A stretch of 64,000 nucleotides of DNA from Asaia lannensis NBRC 102526 (GCF_024054035.1 NZ_JAMXQU010000004.1:124001-188000), one strand, 5' to 3'; shown: positions 9,175-17,131, counted from the first letter of the stretch. Made by a program: numbers and translations. The notes: generated by a model not told the origin, from the letters alone.

Positions 9175-9846
9175 ATGAAGCGCGGACCCGCCTCTCCCGA
9201 CAGGGCCGGGTCCAATCCGGCGCAGCCTGCCTCCGCATCGTCGGTCCCGGTCCTGTCCGTTACCGGGGTGCGGTATACGGCCATCGCCATGATCCTCCAC
9301 TGGGTCATGGCAATCGGTATCCTCGCCTTGCTGGGTATCGGGCTCGTGATGGTGCATGGGTCGCTCGATCCGGGCACCATGTTTCGTCTGTTTCAGCTTC
9401 ACAAGTCGATTGGCATTACCGTCCTGCTTGCAGCCCTGCTCAGGCTCGTCTGGCGGTTGTTCCACCATCCGCCAGTTTTGCCTTCGGGCATGCGGGCGCT
9501 GGAAAAGCGTCTGGCCCGTTTCGGTCACTGGGCGCTCTATGGCGAAATGCTCTTTCTCCCCCTGAGCGGCTGGGCTCTGGTTTCGAGCTCGGTCTTCGCC
9601 ATTCCGACGGTGCTTTATGGAGTCATTCCCTGGCCTGATCTGCCCTATCTTCCCCATCTCGCCGATAAAAAGCCGGTCGAGGATTTTTTTGCGACACTGC
9701 ACGCCTATGGCGCCTGGGGGCTTATCGTTCTGATCGCTCTCCATGTGGGCGCGGCCCTGCGCCATCATTTCATGCTGCGTGACGATGTGCTGCGACGCAT
9801 GCTGCCATGGCGCGCGATCCCGGTTTCAGCAAAGGAAAAGCCATGA
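9175..9846 (+). CDS. Cytochrome b561-type membrane protein
   Basis: The 223-residue four-helix di-haem b cytochrome has paired histidines in membrane segments: the helix around ILHWVMAIGILALLGIGLVM, the helix starting FQLHKSIGITVLLAALL, and a last helix with GLIVLIALHVGAALRHHFM. The family moves electrons between quinol and periplasmic acceptors. It starts 4 nt after the first yceI, and its stop overlaps the ATG of the second yceI (ATGA at 9843-9846), so the three are co-translated. The N-terminal 30 residues before the first helix are cytoplasmic and unremarkable. Confidence 0.93.
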   Translation: MKRGPASPDRAGSNPAQPASASSVPVLSVTGVRYTAIAMILHWVMAIGILALLGIGLVMVHGSLDPGTMFRLFQLHKSIGITVLLAALLRLVWRLFHHPPVLPSGMRALEKRLARFGHWALYGEMLFLPLSGWALVSSSVFAIPTVLYGVIPWPDLPYLPHLADKKPVEDFFATLHAYGAWGLIVLIALHVGAALRHHFMLRDDVLRRMLPWRAIPVSAKEKP

Positions 9847-10439
9847 GTGCTTCTCGACCCGGTCTGGCTCTCGTCCCGGTTCTGGCGATGGTTCTTGGCC
9901 TCACCCTGTCGGCAGGAACGGCAGCCGCACAGACGCACTCGATGCCGTGGCAGCTCGACAAGACCCATAGCCAGCTCGAGTTTTCCGGAACACAGACCGG
10001 ATCGGGATTTACCGGAACGTTCTCACGCTACGAGGCTCGTATCGACTTCGATCCTGCCCAGCCGCAAACCGGGCATATCGATCTGACGATCGATCTGGGG
10101 AGTGCGCGGACGGGCGACACCCAGCGCGACACAGCCCTGCCGGGAAAAGACTGGTTCGATATAGCGTCTTTCCCCAAGGCACATTTCGTCTCGACGGCCA
10201 TACGTCGAACCGGCGCGAACACCTATCAGGCAGACGGATCGCTCACCCTGCGCGATGTCACGCGTCCTGTCAGACTTGATTTCATGCTTTCGGTCGATGG
10301 GCAGACGGCACATGCCAAAGGTCAAGCCGATCTCATGCGTACGCAATTCGGTGTCGGACAGGGACCCTGGGCATCCGGGCAATGGGTCGGGTTGCCGGTC
10401 GTGGTCAGCTTTGATTTCATGGCCCGACGTGCAGGCTGA
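9843..10439 (+). CDS. YceI-family periplasmic protein (second copy)
   Basis: The 198-residue secreted protein has a signal peptide ending near TAAAQ and a YceI fold (WQLDKTHSQLEFSGTQTGSG, GKDWFDIASFPKAHFVST, SLTLRDVTRPVRL). It diverges clearly from the first YceI, so it is not a recent duplicate. The start at 9843 overlaps the cytochrome stop. It ends the YceI-cytochrome-YceI operon. The ligand is not known, but the family precedent is polyisoprenoid binding. Confidence 0.92.
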   Translation: MSASRPGLALVPVLAMVLGLTLSAGTAAAQTHSMPWQLDKTHSQLEFSGTQTGSGFTGTFSRYEARIDFDPAQPQTGHIDLTIDLGSARTGDTQRDTALPGKDWFDIASFPKAHFVSTAIRRTGANTYQADGSLTLRDVTRPVRLDFMLSVDGQTAHAKGQADLMRTQFGVGQGPWASGQWVGLPVVVSFDFMARRAG

Positions 10440-10586
10440 CCGGCGCAGATAATGTGCTGCAGGAGTGGTGTTTTCCGCATGGACGGAGAAGCGGAGCAGC
10501 GGCATCCGATCTTAATCGGCCTGTCGGGGTGAAATGACGCATTCACATGACTATATGAAGAAGCATCAGCTTCAAGGAGATAGTCA

Positions 10587-10811
10587 ATGTCCTATGCCGC
10601 TCTTGACGCAGCCCGCGTCGCAAAGGCTTCCAAATCTGCCCTGACCGCTCTGGCTCAGGTGCAGGAACAGTCCGAAACCCATGTGCGCAAGACGATCATG
10701 GTCGAGCGTATCGAAGCGCTGGCCAGTGCTGCTGCCCAGACCACCCTGCCGGGCGGTGGTGTCGTGACCCTGACATCCGAAGAATTCTGGCTGATCAGCA
10801 AGAACTGGTAA
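10587..10811 (+). CDS. Small conserved-looking hypothetical protein
   Basis: The 74-residue soluble protein is alanine-rich, with a helical N-terminal half, and ends GGGVVTLTSEEFWLISKNW. I do not recognise a family. It looks like a genuine gene because a strong AAGGAG ribosome-binding site sits 6-7 nt before the ATG, it has its own leader, and a textbook intrinsic terminator follows the stop immediately. It appears to be transcribed alone. Confidence 0.75.
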   Translation: MSYAALDAARVAKASKSALTALAQVQEQSETHVRKTIMVERIEALASAAAQTTLPGGGVVTLTSEEFWLISKNW

Positions 10812-10813
10812 CG

Positions 10814-10846
10814 AAAAAGGGGGCGGAAATTCCGCCCCCTTTTTTT
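10814..10846 (+). terminator. Rho-independent terminator after the 74-residue gene
   Basis: A GC-rich hairpin with arms GGGGGCGGAA and TTCCGCCCCC is followed by seven T residues and preceded by five A residues, so it could work on both strands. It ends the small plus-strand gene and also faces the end of the minus-strand VOC operon. Confidence 0.92.
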
Positions 10847-10881
10847 AGCTCTGCCTGTCGTTCTGTTTTTTCCTGACGGGC

Positions 10882-11274
10882 CTACCCCTGATAGGAGGCG
10901 ATCTCGACAAGGTTCTGATCGGGGTCGTGTATATAGACCGATGTAATCGGTCCTAGGGCGCCGATACGCGTTACGGGTCCTTCGATAATCGCCACGCCGC
11001 ATTTTTCGAGATGCCGGATGATGTTTTCCGAATCGATGGCCGTTGTGAAGCACAGATCGCTTACGCCCGGCGCTGCTTTTTCAGCCGTCGTCCAGCCTTC
11101 GGACTCGACCGGACGCAGATTGATCTTCTGGCCGCCAAAACAGAGCGAAACGCGATTATTGCGCCCGTATTCCTCGATTTCCATGCCCAGAACGCGCTGA
11201 TACCAGTTTGCCGACAGGGCGCGGTCACGAACCGTGAGAACGATATGGTCGAGACGATCGACTGTAAAACGCAT
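10882..11274 (-). CDS. VOC-family (glyoxalase-like) metalloprotein
   Basis: The 130-residue protein has one vicinal-oxygen-chelate module: RLDHIVLTVRD at the start supplies the metal histidine, and the C-terminal DPDQNLVEIASY supplies the glutamate. It resembles the small 'VOC virulence' proteins of unknown substrate. I used the ATG at 11274. A TTG at 11310 overlaps the stop of the upstream AbrB gene and would add 12 residues, so the true start is uncertain. It is the last gene of the isochorismatase-AbrB-VOC operon. Confidence 0.87.
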   Translation of the reverse strand: MRFTVDRLDHIVLTVRDRALSANWYQRVLGMEIEEYGRNNRVSLCFGGQKINLRPVESEGWTTAEKAAPGVSDLCFTTAIDSENIIRHLEKCGVAIIEGPVTRIGALGPITSVYIHDPDQNLVEIASYQG

Positions 11275-11306
11275 GAGGTCCGGACTTTCGCTGACTGAAA
11301 TCTGGT

Positions 11307-12395
11307 TCAAGCAGTATCAGTGTTCCGCCTCGCCTGACTAGGGTGAGCGCTACGTCCCTCGGGAAGAAGACGCGCAAGAGTCGTCGCAATACCCGGCGCG
11401 ATGGCCAGCAGCACGAGAAAACGCGCAATCTGCATGGCCATGACAAAAGGCACATCTATGGGTGTCGAGGCCGCAATAATGGCGATGGAATCCGCTCCGC
11501 CCGGGCTGGTGGCGAGATAGGCGCTCAGCAGATCCACATGGGCGATATGGGCCAGTGGCCAGGAGAGGCCAGCGCAGCCGAGTATCAGCACGACTGTCGA
11601 GGCCGAGACGGCAGGCAGGGCGCGCCAGACATGGCGCAGAACGTCACGCGTGAAGCGTCGCCCAATCATCCAGCCGATCACGACGTAACTGGGGGCAAGA
11701 AGCCAGAAAGGCAGTGTGTAATGCAGGCCGAATTCGGCCTGAACGATCACACCGCCAACCATGCTCAGCAAAAGCGGCGCAGCCCCATGGCGTATGAACG
11801 GCGCAAGAAGAACCGCAAGGGCGATGAGAGGCAGACAGGGCCAGAAGGCGAACGGCCCCGCCGCAATAGCCCCAGCGCCATGATGGGGGGCAGAGGCTCC
11901 ACCCACGACGAAATGTGCGACGATCGAAGTTGCGAATGTCACCATAAGGACGCGCAGATAGACCATGAAGGCTACGAGACGCTGATCGGCCCCGTAATCC
12001 TCGCAAAGCAGGATCATGGCCGTGGCTGCACCGGGCGAGGCGCCCCATAGGGCGGTCGTACCGGGCATGACGCGCAATCGTGCCAGCAGCCAGCCAAGTG
12101 CGAAGCTGATGACGACAACGGACATGACGCCACCGATGAAAATGCTCCAGTGCGCCAGTATCTCGCGCAGCACTCTCATGGTGAGACTATGGGCCATCAG
12201 CTGCCCGATAATGGCCTGGGCGATAACGGGCAGCCGGTGATGGAGCGGTATGCTATGGCCGCTCACCGCTACGGCGATGGCGGCCAGCATGGGGCCGAGC
12301 AGAAGGGCCGCAGGAAAACCCACCAGCATCAGCCCTCCAGCCAGGAGGGCGGAGAGGGCCGAAAGGATCAGCAGACCGTGCGCCCGCGCTTTCAT
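11307..12395 (-). CDS. AbrB-family membrane protein (putative ammonia monooxygenase-like regulator/transporter)
   Basis: The 362-residue integral membrane protein is made of repeated hydrophobic helices with glycine/proline turns (GFPAALLLGPMLAAIAVAV, ATSPGGADSIAIIAAST), characteristic of the AbrB duplicated membrane family (PF05145). The family has no firmly established substrate. I chose the ATG at 12395 because it overlaps the isochorismatase stop in an ATGA, while the open frame upstream of it has no membrane character. The position suggests it moves or senses a compound processed by the neighbouring hydrolase. Confidence 0.88.
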   Translation of the reverse strand: MKARAHGLLILSALSALLAGGLMLVGFPAALLLGPMLAAIAVAVSGHSIPLHHRLPVIAQAIIGQLMAHSLTMRVLREILAHWSIFIGGVMSVVVISFALGWLLARLRVMPGTTALWGASPGAATAMILLCEDYGADQRLVAFMVYLRVLMVTFATSIVAHFVVGGASAPHHGAGAIAAGPFAFWPCLPLIALAVLLAPFIRHGAAPLLLSMVGGVIVQAEFGLHYTLPFWLLAPSYVVIGWMIGRRFTRDVLRHVWRALPAVSASTVVLILGCAGLSWPLAHIAHVDLLSAYLATSPGGADSIAIIAASTPIDVPFVMAMQIARFLVLLAIAPGIATTLARLLPEGRSAHPSQARRNTDTA

Positions 12396-12958
12396 GCGCT
12401 GAACGTCACCTCGCTGGCAGTCGTGACCCGACACAGGCGGGGAAAGACGTGAGTAAACGCCATGCGATGCAGGTCCGCATTCAGCGATGTGCAGGCATCC
12501 TCGGGCACGACGACATCGTAACCGAGTTCCCAGGCGTGACGCAGCGTCGATTCCACACCGAAATTCGTGGCGATTCCGGCAAGAACGATGGTCTTGATGC
12601 CACGACGGCGTAGCTGGAGATCGAGGTCGGTCCCCGTAAAGGCGCCCCATTGCTTCTTGAGCACCACGATATCCCCCGTCTGTTCCAGCCCGGGGGCGAG
12701 ATCGCTCCAGTCAGCGGGAAGGGGGGATGCAGAGCTCAGCGGCGCATCGACGTTGCTGGGCGGTGCATCGGCAAAATCGGGGGCGAAGCCGACATGAACC
12801 AGAATGACCGGCGCACCGGCTGCGCGCGCGGCGCTGGCGAGCGCCATGCCTTTATCGAGAACGTCTTTGCTCGGATGAGGAACGACAGGCATAGTCAGAA
12901 TGCCTTTCTGAAGGTCGATCAGGACGAGTGCGGTTGTCTTGGGATCGAGAGCAGGCAT
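12392..12958 (-). CDS. Isochorismatase-family cysteine hydrolase
   Basis: The 188-residue protein belongs to the isochorismatase-like superfamily. The catalytic Asp lies in the ALVLIDLQKGI strand, the Lys in VVLKKQWGAF, and the nucleophile position follows the VLAGIATNFGVEST strand. In that last motif the usual catalytic Cys is replaced by Asn (TNFGVEST instead of TNxCVxxT), so the chemistry may be altered, as in isochorismatase-type enzymes that lack the Cys. It is the first gene of a three-gene operon and is divergent from a TetR regulator only 17 bp away. Confidence 0.9.
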   Translation of the reverse strand: MPALDPKTTALVLIDLQKGILTMPVVPHPSKDVLDKGMALASAARAAGAPVILVHVGFAPDFADAPPSNVDAPLSSASPLPADWSDLAPGLEQTGDIVVLKKQWGAFTGTDLDLQLRRRGIKTIVLAGIATNFGVESTLRHAWELGYDVVVPEDACTSLNADLHRMAFTHVFPRLCRVTTASEVTFSA

Positions 12959-12975
12959 GGAGGACCCTTTCGCTT

Positions 12976-13593
12976 ATGGAAACGTCACCCGGCAGTTATG
13001 CGAGGGAATCCTCGCATAAGTCAAACGCTATCGCGCCGAAGCGTCAGCGCGGGCGTGAACGCGTGGCGCGCATTCTCGACGCGGCGGGTGAGGTATTTTC
13101 CGAAAAAGGGGTCGATGGCACGACAATGACCGAAATCGCCGCGCGCTCAGGCACGGCAATCGGCTCGCTCTACCGCTTCTTTCCGACGAAAGAGAGTATC
13201 GCCACCACACTGCTCGAACGGTTCATCCATGACCGGCTTGCCGTGCTCGATCATATCCGCGAGACCACGGTACCGGGAGATTTCGAAAGCGCGGCGTCCG
13301 GCCTGCTCGGAGCATGGCTGGAGAAAAAGGCGGAGCGCGATTACACGACCCTGCTTCTCGCAGCTCGCCCCGATGTGGAAAATGTTACGAAAGAATGGCG
13401 CGGCCAGTTTCTTTCACGCGTTATCGCCCTGCTCGAACAGGTCAGCCCTGACAAGCGCGAGACTGCGCCGACACGCGGCGTTGTGCTGCTTCATGTCCTC
13501 AAACTCGCCCCGCAGCTTGTAACGGGCGAGAATGGACCGGCTATCGAGGCAGAGCTGCACAGGATTGTTCGTGGGCTGGTCACGGCCAGCTGA
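12976..13593 (+). CDS. TetR/AcrR-family transcriptional regulator
   Basis: The 205-residue protein has a TetR helix-turn-helix near its N terminus (RVARILDAAGEVFSEKG, then MTEIAARSGTAIGSLYRFF) and a helical ligand domain. The ATG at 12976 was chosen because it follows a GGAGGA motif at 12959-12964. The frame is open further upstream into the divergent gene. It lies head to head with the isochorismatase-AbrB-VOC operon and probably represses both. The best operator candidate (12996-13019) lies inside its own first codons. Confidence 0.92.
   Translation: METSPGSYARESSHKSNAIAPKRQRGRERVARILDAAGEVFSEKGVDGTTMTEIAARSGTAIGSLYRFFPTKESIATTLLERFIHDRLAVLDHIRETTVPGDFESAASGLLGAWLEKKAERDYTTLLLAARPDVENVTKEWRGQFLSRVIALLEQVSPDKRETAPTRGVVLLHVLKLAPQLVTGENGPAIEAELHRIVRGLVTAS
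12996..13019. promoter_or_regulatory. Perfect 10+4+10 palindrome, probable TetR operator
   Basis: TTATGCGAGG, a 4-nt spacer and CCTCGCATAA form a perfect 24-nt palindrome. On the minus strand it overlaps a TTGACT hexamer at its upstream end, and with 17-nt spacing a weak -10-like GCATAA falls in its downstream arm, about 40 nt before the isochorismatase ATG. This is the standard place for a TetR repressor to block a promoter. It also lies within codons 7-15 of tetR itself. Confidence 0.75.
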
Positions 13594-13649
13594 TGCCTGC
13601 CCTTGGTTGCTTGAGAGCAGGTCAGAAAGGACAGGTCGGTCGTAATGGG

Positions 13650-13671
13650 CCGGTCGGAACGGGCCGACCGG
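13650..13671. terminator. Hairpin between convergent tetR and sspB
   Basis: CCGGTCGG, a 6-nt loop and CCGACCGG form a perfect 8-bp stem in the 84-bp gap between the two converging genes. It has no clear T tract, so it may be a bidirectional transcription barrier rather than a strong intrinsic terminator. Confidence 0.45.
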
Positions 13672-13677
13672 GGCAAG

Positions 13678-14202
13678 TCAGTGAGGGCGTTTGCGAAACG
13701 CGTCGAGACTGACAACCTGTCCGTCTTCGCTGGCTGCAGGATGCGTTTCCTCGACTTCCTGAGACTCGGTTTCGGTTTCCTCGATCCCGGTTGCGACTTC
13801 GCCCTGATCGACCGTAAAGCGCAGGGCCATACGGATATGGGGGTCGGCGAAGGCAGTGATTGCAGCGAACGGAATGACCAGAACGCTGCCAATTCCGCCG
13901 AATGAGAGACCGACAGAAACGGTCATGGCCTCACGATCGACTTTCAGATCCCAGAACTGGTGCTGAAGCACGATCGTCATGTCATGCGGGTACTGCGCGC
14001 GCAGACGGTCGGGAATGATGACGCCCGGATAATCGGTCAGAAACGTGAGATAGAAATGGTGCTCCCCAGGCAGCCCTTCGGCACCGGCATAATCGAGTGC
14101 GCGCAGCATGACCTCGCGATAGGCATCTTCGACCCATTCATCATAGGGAAGCAGGCTTTCTGGCAGCTCGTGGTCCATGCCGTCACCCTGATCATCGTTC
14201 AT
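13678..14202 (-). CDS. sspB: SspB-type ClpXP adaptor (stringent starvation protein B, alpha family)
   Basis: The 174-residue protein has the alphaproteobacterial SspB fold: LPYDEWVEDAYREVMLRAL at the start, HHFYLTFLTDYPGVIIP in the core and ILQHQFWDL-like tag-binding strands. The C terminus is an acidic flexible tail ending in a short basic segment (VVSLDAFRKRPH) that would dock ClpX. SspB delivers ssrA-tagged proteins to ClpXP. Here it is directly downstream of, and on the same strand as, the ssrA gene itself, an apt pairing. The ATG at 14202 was preferred to longer frames because the fold begins there. Confidence 0.92.
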   Translation of the reverse strand: MNDDQGDGMDHELPESLLPYDEWVEDAYREVMLRALDYAGAEGLPGEHHFYLTFLTDYPGVIIPDRLRAQYPHDMTIVLQHQFWDLKVDREAMTVSVGLSFGGIGSVLVIPFAAITAFADPHIRMALRFTVDQGEVATGIEETETESQEVEETHPAASEDGQVVSLDAFRKRPH

Positions 14203-14374
14203 TCTAAGCGATCCATTTGCCGGAAACTGATCCTGCAGGGATGCGACGTTTCGTACGTCATGGCAAGGCCTCGATGGCGCGCGTATCGTGCAGATGCTCT
14301 TTGGACGTCGATGCAGATGATTGCCGGGCAGATGACAGCCGGTTGTCGCGCGGGGCAAACCTGTCATGGGGGAA

Positions 14375-14672
14375 GTGAAGTGGGAGGGCTTCTGTTGCCC
14401 GGTGCCCTCCCGAACCGCGCTTATCGCTTATGCAGCGACAGCGAGCACCTTTGTGTTATCATTGGCACTTGTGATTTAGCCCGATAACGGCGGTACAATG
14501 CCGGGCAAAAGATAAGTCTTTACCACGCACGTCGAGCCTGTTTCGTCCCCTGACTTTCCGTCTGGCAGAGCCTTCGGGAAGGAATGGTGGAGACGCCGGG
14601 CACTGCCCCCGGGTCCGTAACGATTATTCCACTTACCGTTTATCGCCATAGCCAAGGGCGAACCCTCCGGCA
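14375..14672 (-). ncRNA. ssrA: Transfer-messenger RNA, circularly permuted two-piece form
   Basis: On the minus strand the acceptor piece comes first and ends CCA at 14585, with a T-arm CCGGG/CCCGG. After a 34-nt intervening segment the coding piece begins at 14550 with GGGGACGAAACAGGCTCGAC. Its first six bases pair with the GTCTCC before the discriminator base of the acceptor piece (one G-U pair), giving the tRNA-like acceptor stem. The tag reading frame (14466-14428) encodes ANDNTKVLAVAA and then TAA. A closing hairpin GGGAGGGC/GCCCTCCC lies at 14382-14411. The outer ends are estimated. This layout is typical of alphaproteobacteria. Confidence 0.95.
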
Positions 14673-14678
14673 CCGATG

Positions 14679-14707
14679 CATATAGGCCCTCCCGGCGGTC
14701 CCGACAA
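14679..14707 (-). promoter_or_regulatory. Probable ssrA promoter
   Basis: On the minus strand TTGTCG and TATATG are separated by exactly 17 nt, and the -10 box lies about 7 nt before the estimated tmRNA precursor start. Good sigma-70 geometry directly upstream of a stable RNA gene makes this likely. Confidence 0.7.
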
Positions 14708-14914
14708 GAGGCGCATGCAGGTGCAGCGACAGACGCGGCAGGAAACGGGCCAAGAGAAAAAAAGAGGGTGAGAGGACCAGGGCGGAAGAGGCCCGAAAGA
14801 CGTGCGAGCGTCTGGGCAGCAGGAAAGCGCGGAGAAAAAAAGCCGGTCGCGAATCACGATGTGTGACCATACTGACAGTGTTTTGTGCGGCACTCTTGTG
14901 GTAAGGCTCGGCCC

Positions 14915-15823
14915 ATGCCGCTGACACCAGAACAACGCGCCGAAATCGACGCCTCCCGCCTTTCGCCTTCCCAGACGAGCCGGCCGACTGTGCCCGCTCT
15001 GGAGGCACTTCTCTTTTCTCCCATAGAGTTGCTGGATCACGGTTTTATCCGTGTCATCGACTATATGGGCGATGACGGGGCTGTGGTTCAGGCTGCCCGC
15101 GTGTCCTACGGGCGTGGCACCAAGAAAGTGTCTGAGGATACGGGTCTGATCCGTTATCTGATGCGCCACCGTCATTCGACGCCGTTCGAAATGTGCGAGA
15201 TCAAGTTTCACGTCAAACTGCCGGTTTTCGTGGCACGACAGTGGATCCGCCATCGCATGGCGAGCGTGAACGAGTACTCCGCGCGTTACTCGATTCTCGA
15301 CCGTGAATTCTACCTGCCCGAACCCGAGCAGGTGTCGTCGCAAAGCGTGTCGAATCGTCAGGGCCGCGCAGAACCGCTCTCACCGGAAAAATCGGCCGAG
15401 GTGCTGGATCTGCTGCGTCAGGACGCGGCACGCTGCTATGACAATTACGAGACCATGCTCGATCCGGAAGGCTACGGTCTTGCCCGCGAGCTGGCACGCA
15501 TGAACCTGACGCTCAATACCTATACGCAGTGGTACTGGAAGATCGATCTTCATAACCTGCTGCATTTCCTGAGCCTGCGTGCAGATAGCCATGCGCAGTA
15601 TGAAATTCGCGTCTATGCCGAAGCCATGATCGAGATCCTGCGTGCCTGGGTACCGATCACAGCCGCCGCGTTCGAGGAATATCGTCTGGGCGCCTTCACC
15701 TTCTCGGCTGGCATGATCGCGGTGCTGCGTCGTCAGCTTTCGGGTGAGACTGTAACGCAGGCCGATTCAGGGCTCAGCAAGCGCGAATGGGAAGAAATGC
15801 AGGCCGCGCTGGTGAAGGGCTGA
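14915..15823 (+). CDS. thyX: FAD-dependent thymidylate synthase
   Basis: The 302-residue flavoprotein methylates dUMP using methylenetetrahydrofolate and NADPH. The ThyX signature [11 protein letters not shown] (RHR-x7-S) is intact. The start is placed at the ATG at 14915 ([14 protein letters not shown]) rather than the ATG 30 nt upstream, which has no better support. Other conserved parts are [22 protein letters not shown] and [20 protein letters not shown]. The next gene starts 4 nt after the stop. Confidence 0.96.
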   Translation: MPLTPEQRAEIDASRLSPSQTSRPTVPALEALLFSPIELLDHGFIRVIDYMGDDGAVVQAARVSYGRGTKKVSEDTGLIRYLMRHRHSTPFEMCEIKFHVKLPVFVARQWIRHRMASVNEYSARYSILDREFYLPEPEQVSSQSVSNRQGRAEPLSPEKSAEVLDLLRQDAARCYDNYETMLDPEGYGLARELARMNLTLNTYTQWYWKIDLHNLLHFLSLRADSHAQYEIRVYAEAMIEILRAWVPITAAAFEEYRLGAFTFSAGMIAVLRRQLSGETVTQADSGLSKREWEEMQAALVKG

Positions 15824-15827
15824 GTCG

Positions 15828-16067
15828 ATGAACGATCTGCGCCGCATGATGGAAGAGGGGGTTCCCGATCCGGAACCGCCGCGCAAGCTGCCTTCCATCA
15901 TGCCTTGGGCGATCGTTGCTCTCGTTCTGGTGCTGATCTCTCTGGGGATACGTCTTTTCTGGCCTATCCCGACGGCTCAGAAATTGCCCGAGTGCAACCC
16001 TGCGACACAGGAACAGAGTGCCTGCATACGCAGCGCCACGACGCCGGTCGATAAATCGAAGTCCTGA
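15828..16067 (+). CDS. Small single-pass membrane protein, hypothetical
   Basis: The 79-residue product has a proline-rich N terminus, one clear membrane helix (IMPWAIVALVLVLISLGIRLF, about residues 24-44) and a short C-terminal domain with two cysteines (ECNPATQEQSACIR) that would lie in the periplasm and could form a disulfide. I do not recognise a family. It starts 4 nt after thyX and is probably co-transcribed with it. Confidence 0.75.
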   Translation: MNDLRRMMEEGVPDPEPPRKLPSIMPWAIVALVLVLISLGIRLFWPIPTAQKLPECNPATQEQSACIRSATTPVDKSKS

Positions 16068-16213
16068 GGGGCATTAGCGCGCCCGTTCTGTCCTCATTTG
16101 TCATCGTGCCCGCTTTATCCTGCCATGCGTTGTCACGGCCTGTTGTCAAGGCGTGAATGTCGGTCAGGGATAGGCCCGTTTTCAGGGCACGCGGGCTGAA
16201 CACCAGACGGTGT

Positions 16214-16588
16214 TCAGCTTTCAGGCTTGGCTGAGGGCTTCATCCAGCCTGGATGACGACGCTCTATCCAGGCCAGTAACCGGCCACTCAATCTACGCAA
16301 AACCGGAATATCTTCCGCGAGAAGGAAGAAGCCGAGAGGCAGCATCCACAGCCCCAGTACCGGAAGAAACGCAAGACAGCCCCCGATCATGAACAGCAAA
16401 CCCGCGGGAATGCGTATCCAGATCCGTGAGGGAGCGAGAAGCCAGCGCACGAGCTCGGCCATCCGGCCCGGCAACCTGTCGATCAACAGAGCGAGTCGCC
16501 TTTGCCGCTCGGCCTCTTCGAATTGCGCATGGCTCTGGTGGGGGCGGTGCTCGGAAGGGGATGATGCGAACGGATTGGGAGACTTCAT
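16214..16588 (-). CDS. Small membrane protein with PGPGW-like hydrophobic core, hypothetical
   Basis: The 124-residue protein has a charged N-terminal half (EEAERQRRLALLIDRL) and a hydrophobic core with proline/glycine turns (LLFMIGGCLAFLPVLGLWMLPLGFFLLAEDIP) followed by an arginine-rich amphipathic tail. The core resembles the putative transmembrane PGPGW family found in Acetobacteraceae and Rhizobiales. Function is unknown. It is a single-gene unit between plus-strand neighbours. Confidence 0.75.
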   Translation of the reverse strand: MKSPNPFASSPSEHRPHQSHAQFEEAERQRRLALLIDRLPGRMAELVRWLLAPSRIWIRIPAGLLFMIGGCLAFLPVLGLWMLPLGFFLLAEDIPVLRRLSGRLLAWIERRHPGWMKPSAKPES

Positions 16589-16771
16589 GGAACGACTGCC
16601 GATAGAGTGCCCGGATGGGCGTGCCCAAACGGGAGAGGTTTATATGTAGCGGCCTGTTCTGTCCGGAATGTGACGAATACGTATGCCGCTCAGGGAGAAA
16701 CTCCGGGCTGGATCGAAGGTTCTGCTCTCAAGCCGGAAAGCAATACCGGAAGGCACAAGGAGGCGTTTCGC

Positions 16772-16987
16772 ATGATGTATCCGACACTCGACAGCCTGTA
16801 TGAGGCGGTCAAGACCGGTGAGACCGGTCTGTCGTTTTCCCTTCCGACCTTCGGCGGGCCTGAGCCGGTCGATGCGCCTGAAATCTGGTCGTGGGACCCC
16901 GATCGCTATATGGTCGGCACCTGCGCAGCCGATTTGTCCCTGATTCCGCGCAGTGAATGGACCGGGGACGTCAAGATCGTGCGCTGA
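16772..16987 (+). CDS. Small hypothetical protein
   Basis: The 71-residue soluble, acidic protein begins with two consecutive ATG codons (16772, 16775) placed 8 nt after a strong AAGGAGG ribosome-binding site, which decides the start although the frame is open upstream to 16607. It contains several aromatic residues (EIWSWDPDRYMVG) and no membrane segment. I do not recognise a family. Confidence 0.65.
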   Translation: MMYPTLDSLYEAVKTGETGLSFSLPTFGGPEPVDAPEIWSWDPDRYMVGTCAADLSLIPRSEWTGDVKIVR

Positions 16988-17108
16988 TCGCCCAGGCCGG
17001 CTTGCTTGCGGTTACGATCGTGTCTGCCGGGCTTGCTGACACAGGCGGGGCTGACAGATCCGATGGTAACCGGATCTCACCGGCAGGGATTGGCGTGACG
17101 GTCGCGAA

Positions 17109-17131
17109 AAGCGTCGTATAGAGCGACGCTT
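17109..17131. repeat. Inverted repeat before the SLT-like lipoprotein gene
   Basis: AAGCGTCG, a 7-nt spacer and CGACGCTT form a perfect 8-bp dyad, 18 nt before the TTG start of the next gene. It may be a terminator for the small upstream gene or an operator. There is no T tract. Confidence 0.4.

Noticed and set aside
14203-14914. Small protein genes in the sspB-thyX gap
   Set aside because: Apparent frames here are explained by the tmRNA gene and its promoter. None has a ribosome-binding site or protein-like composition.
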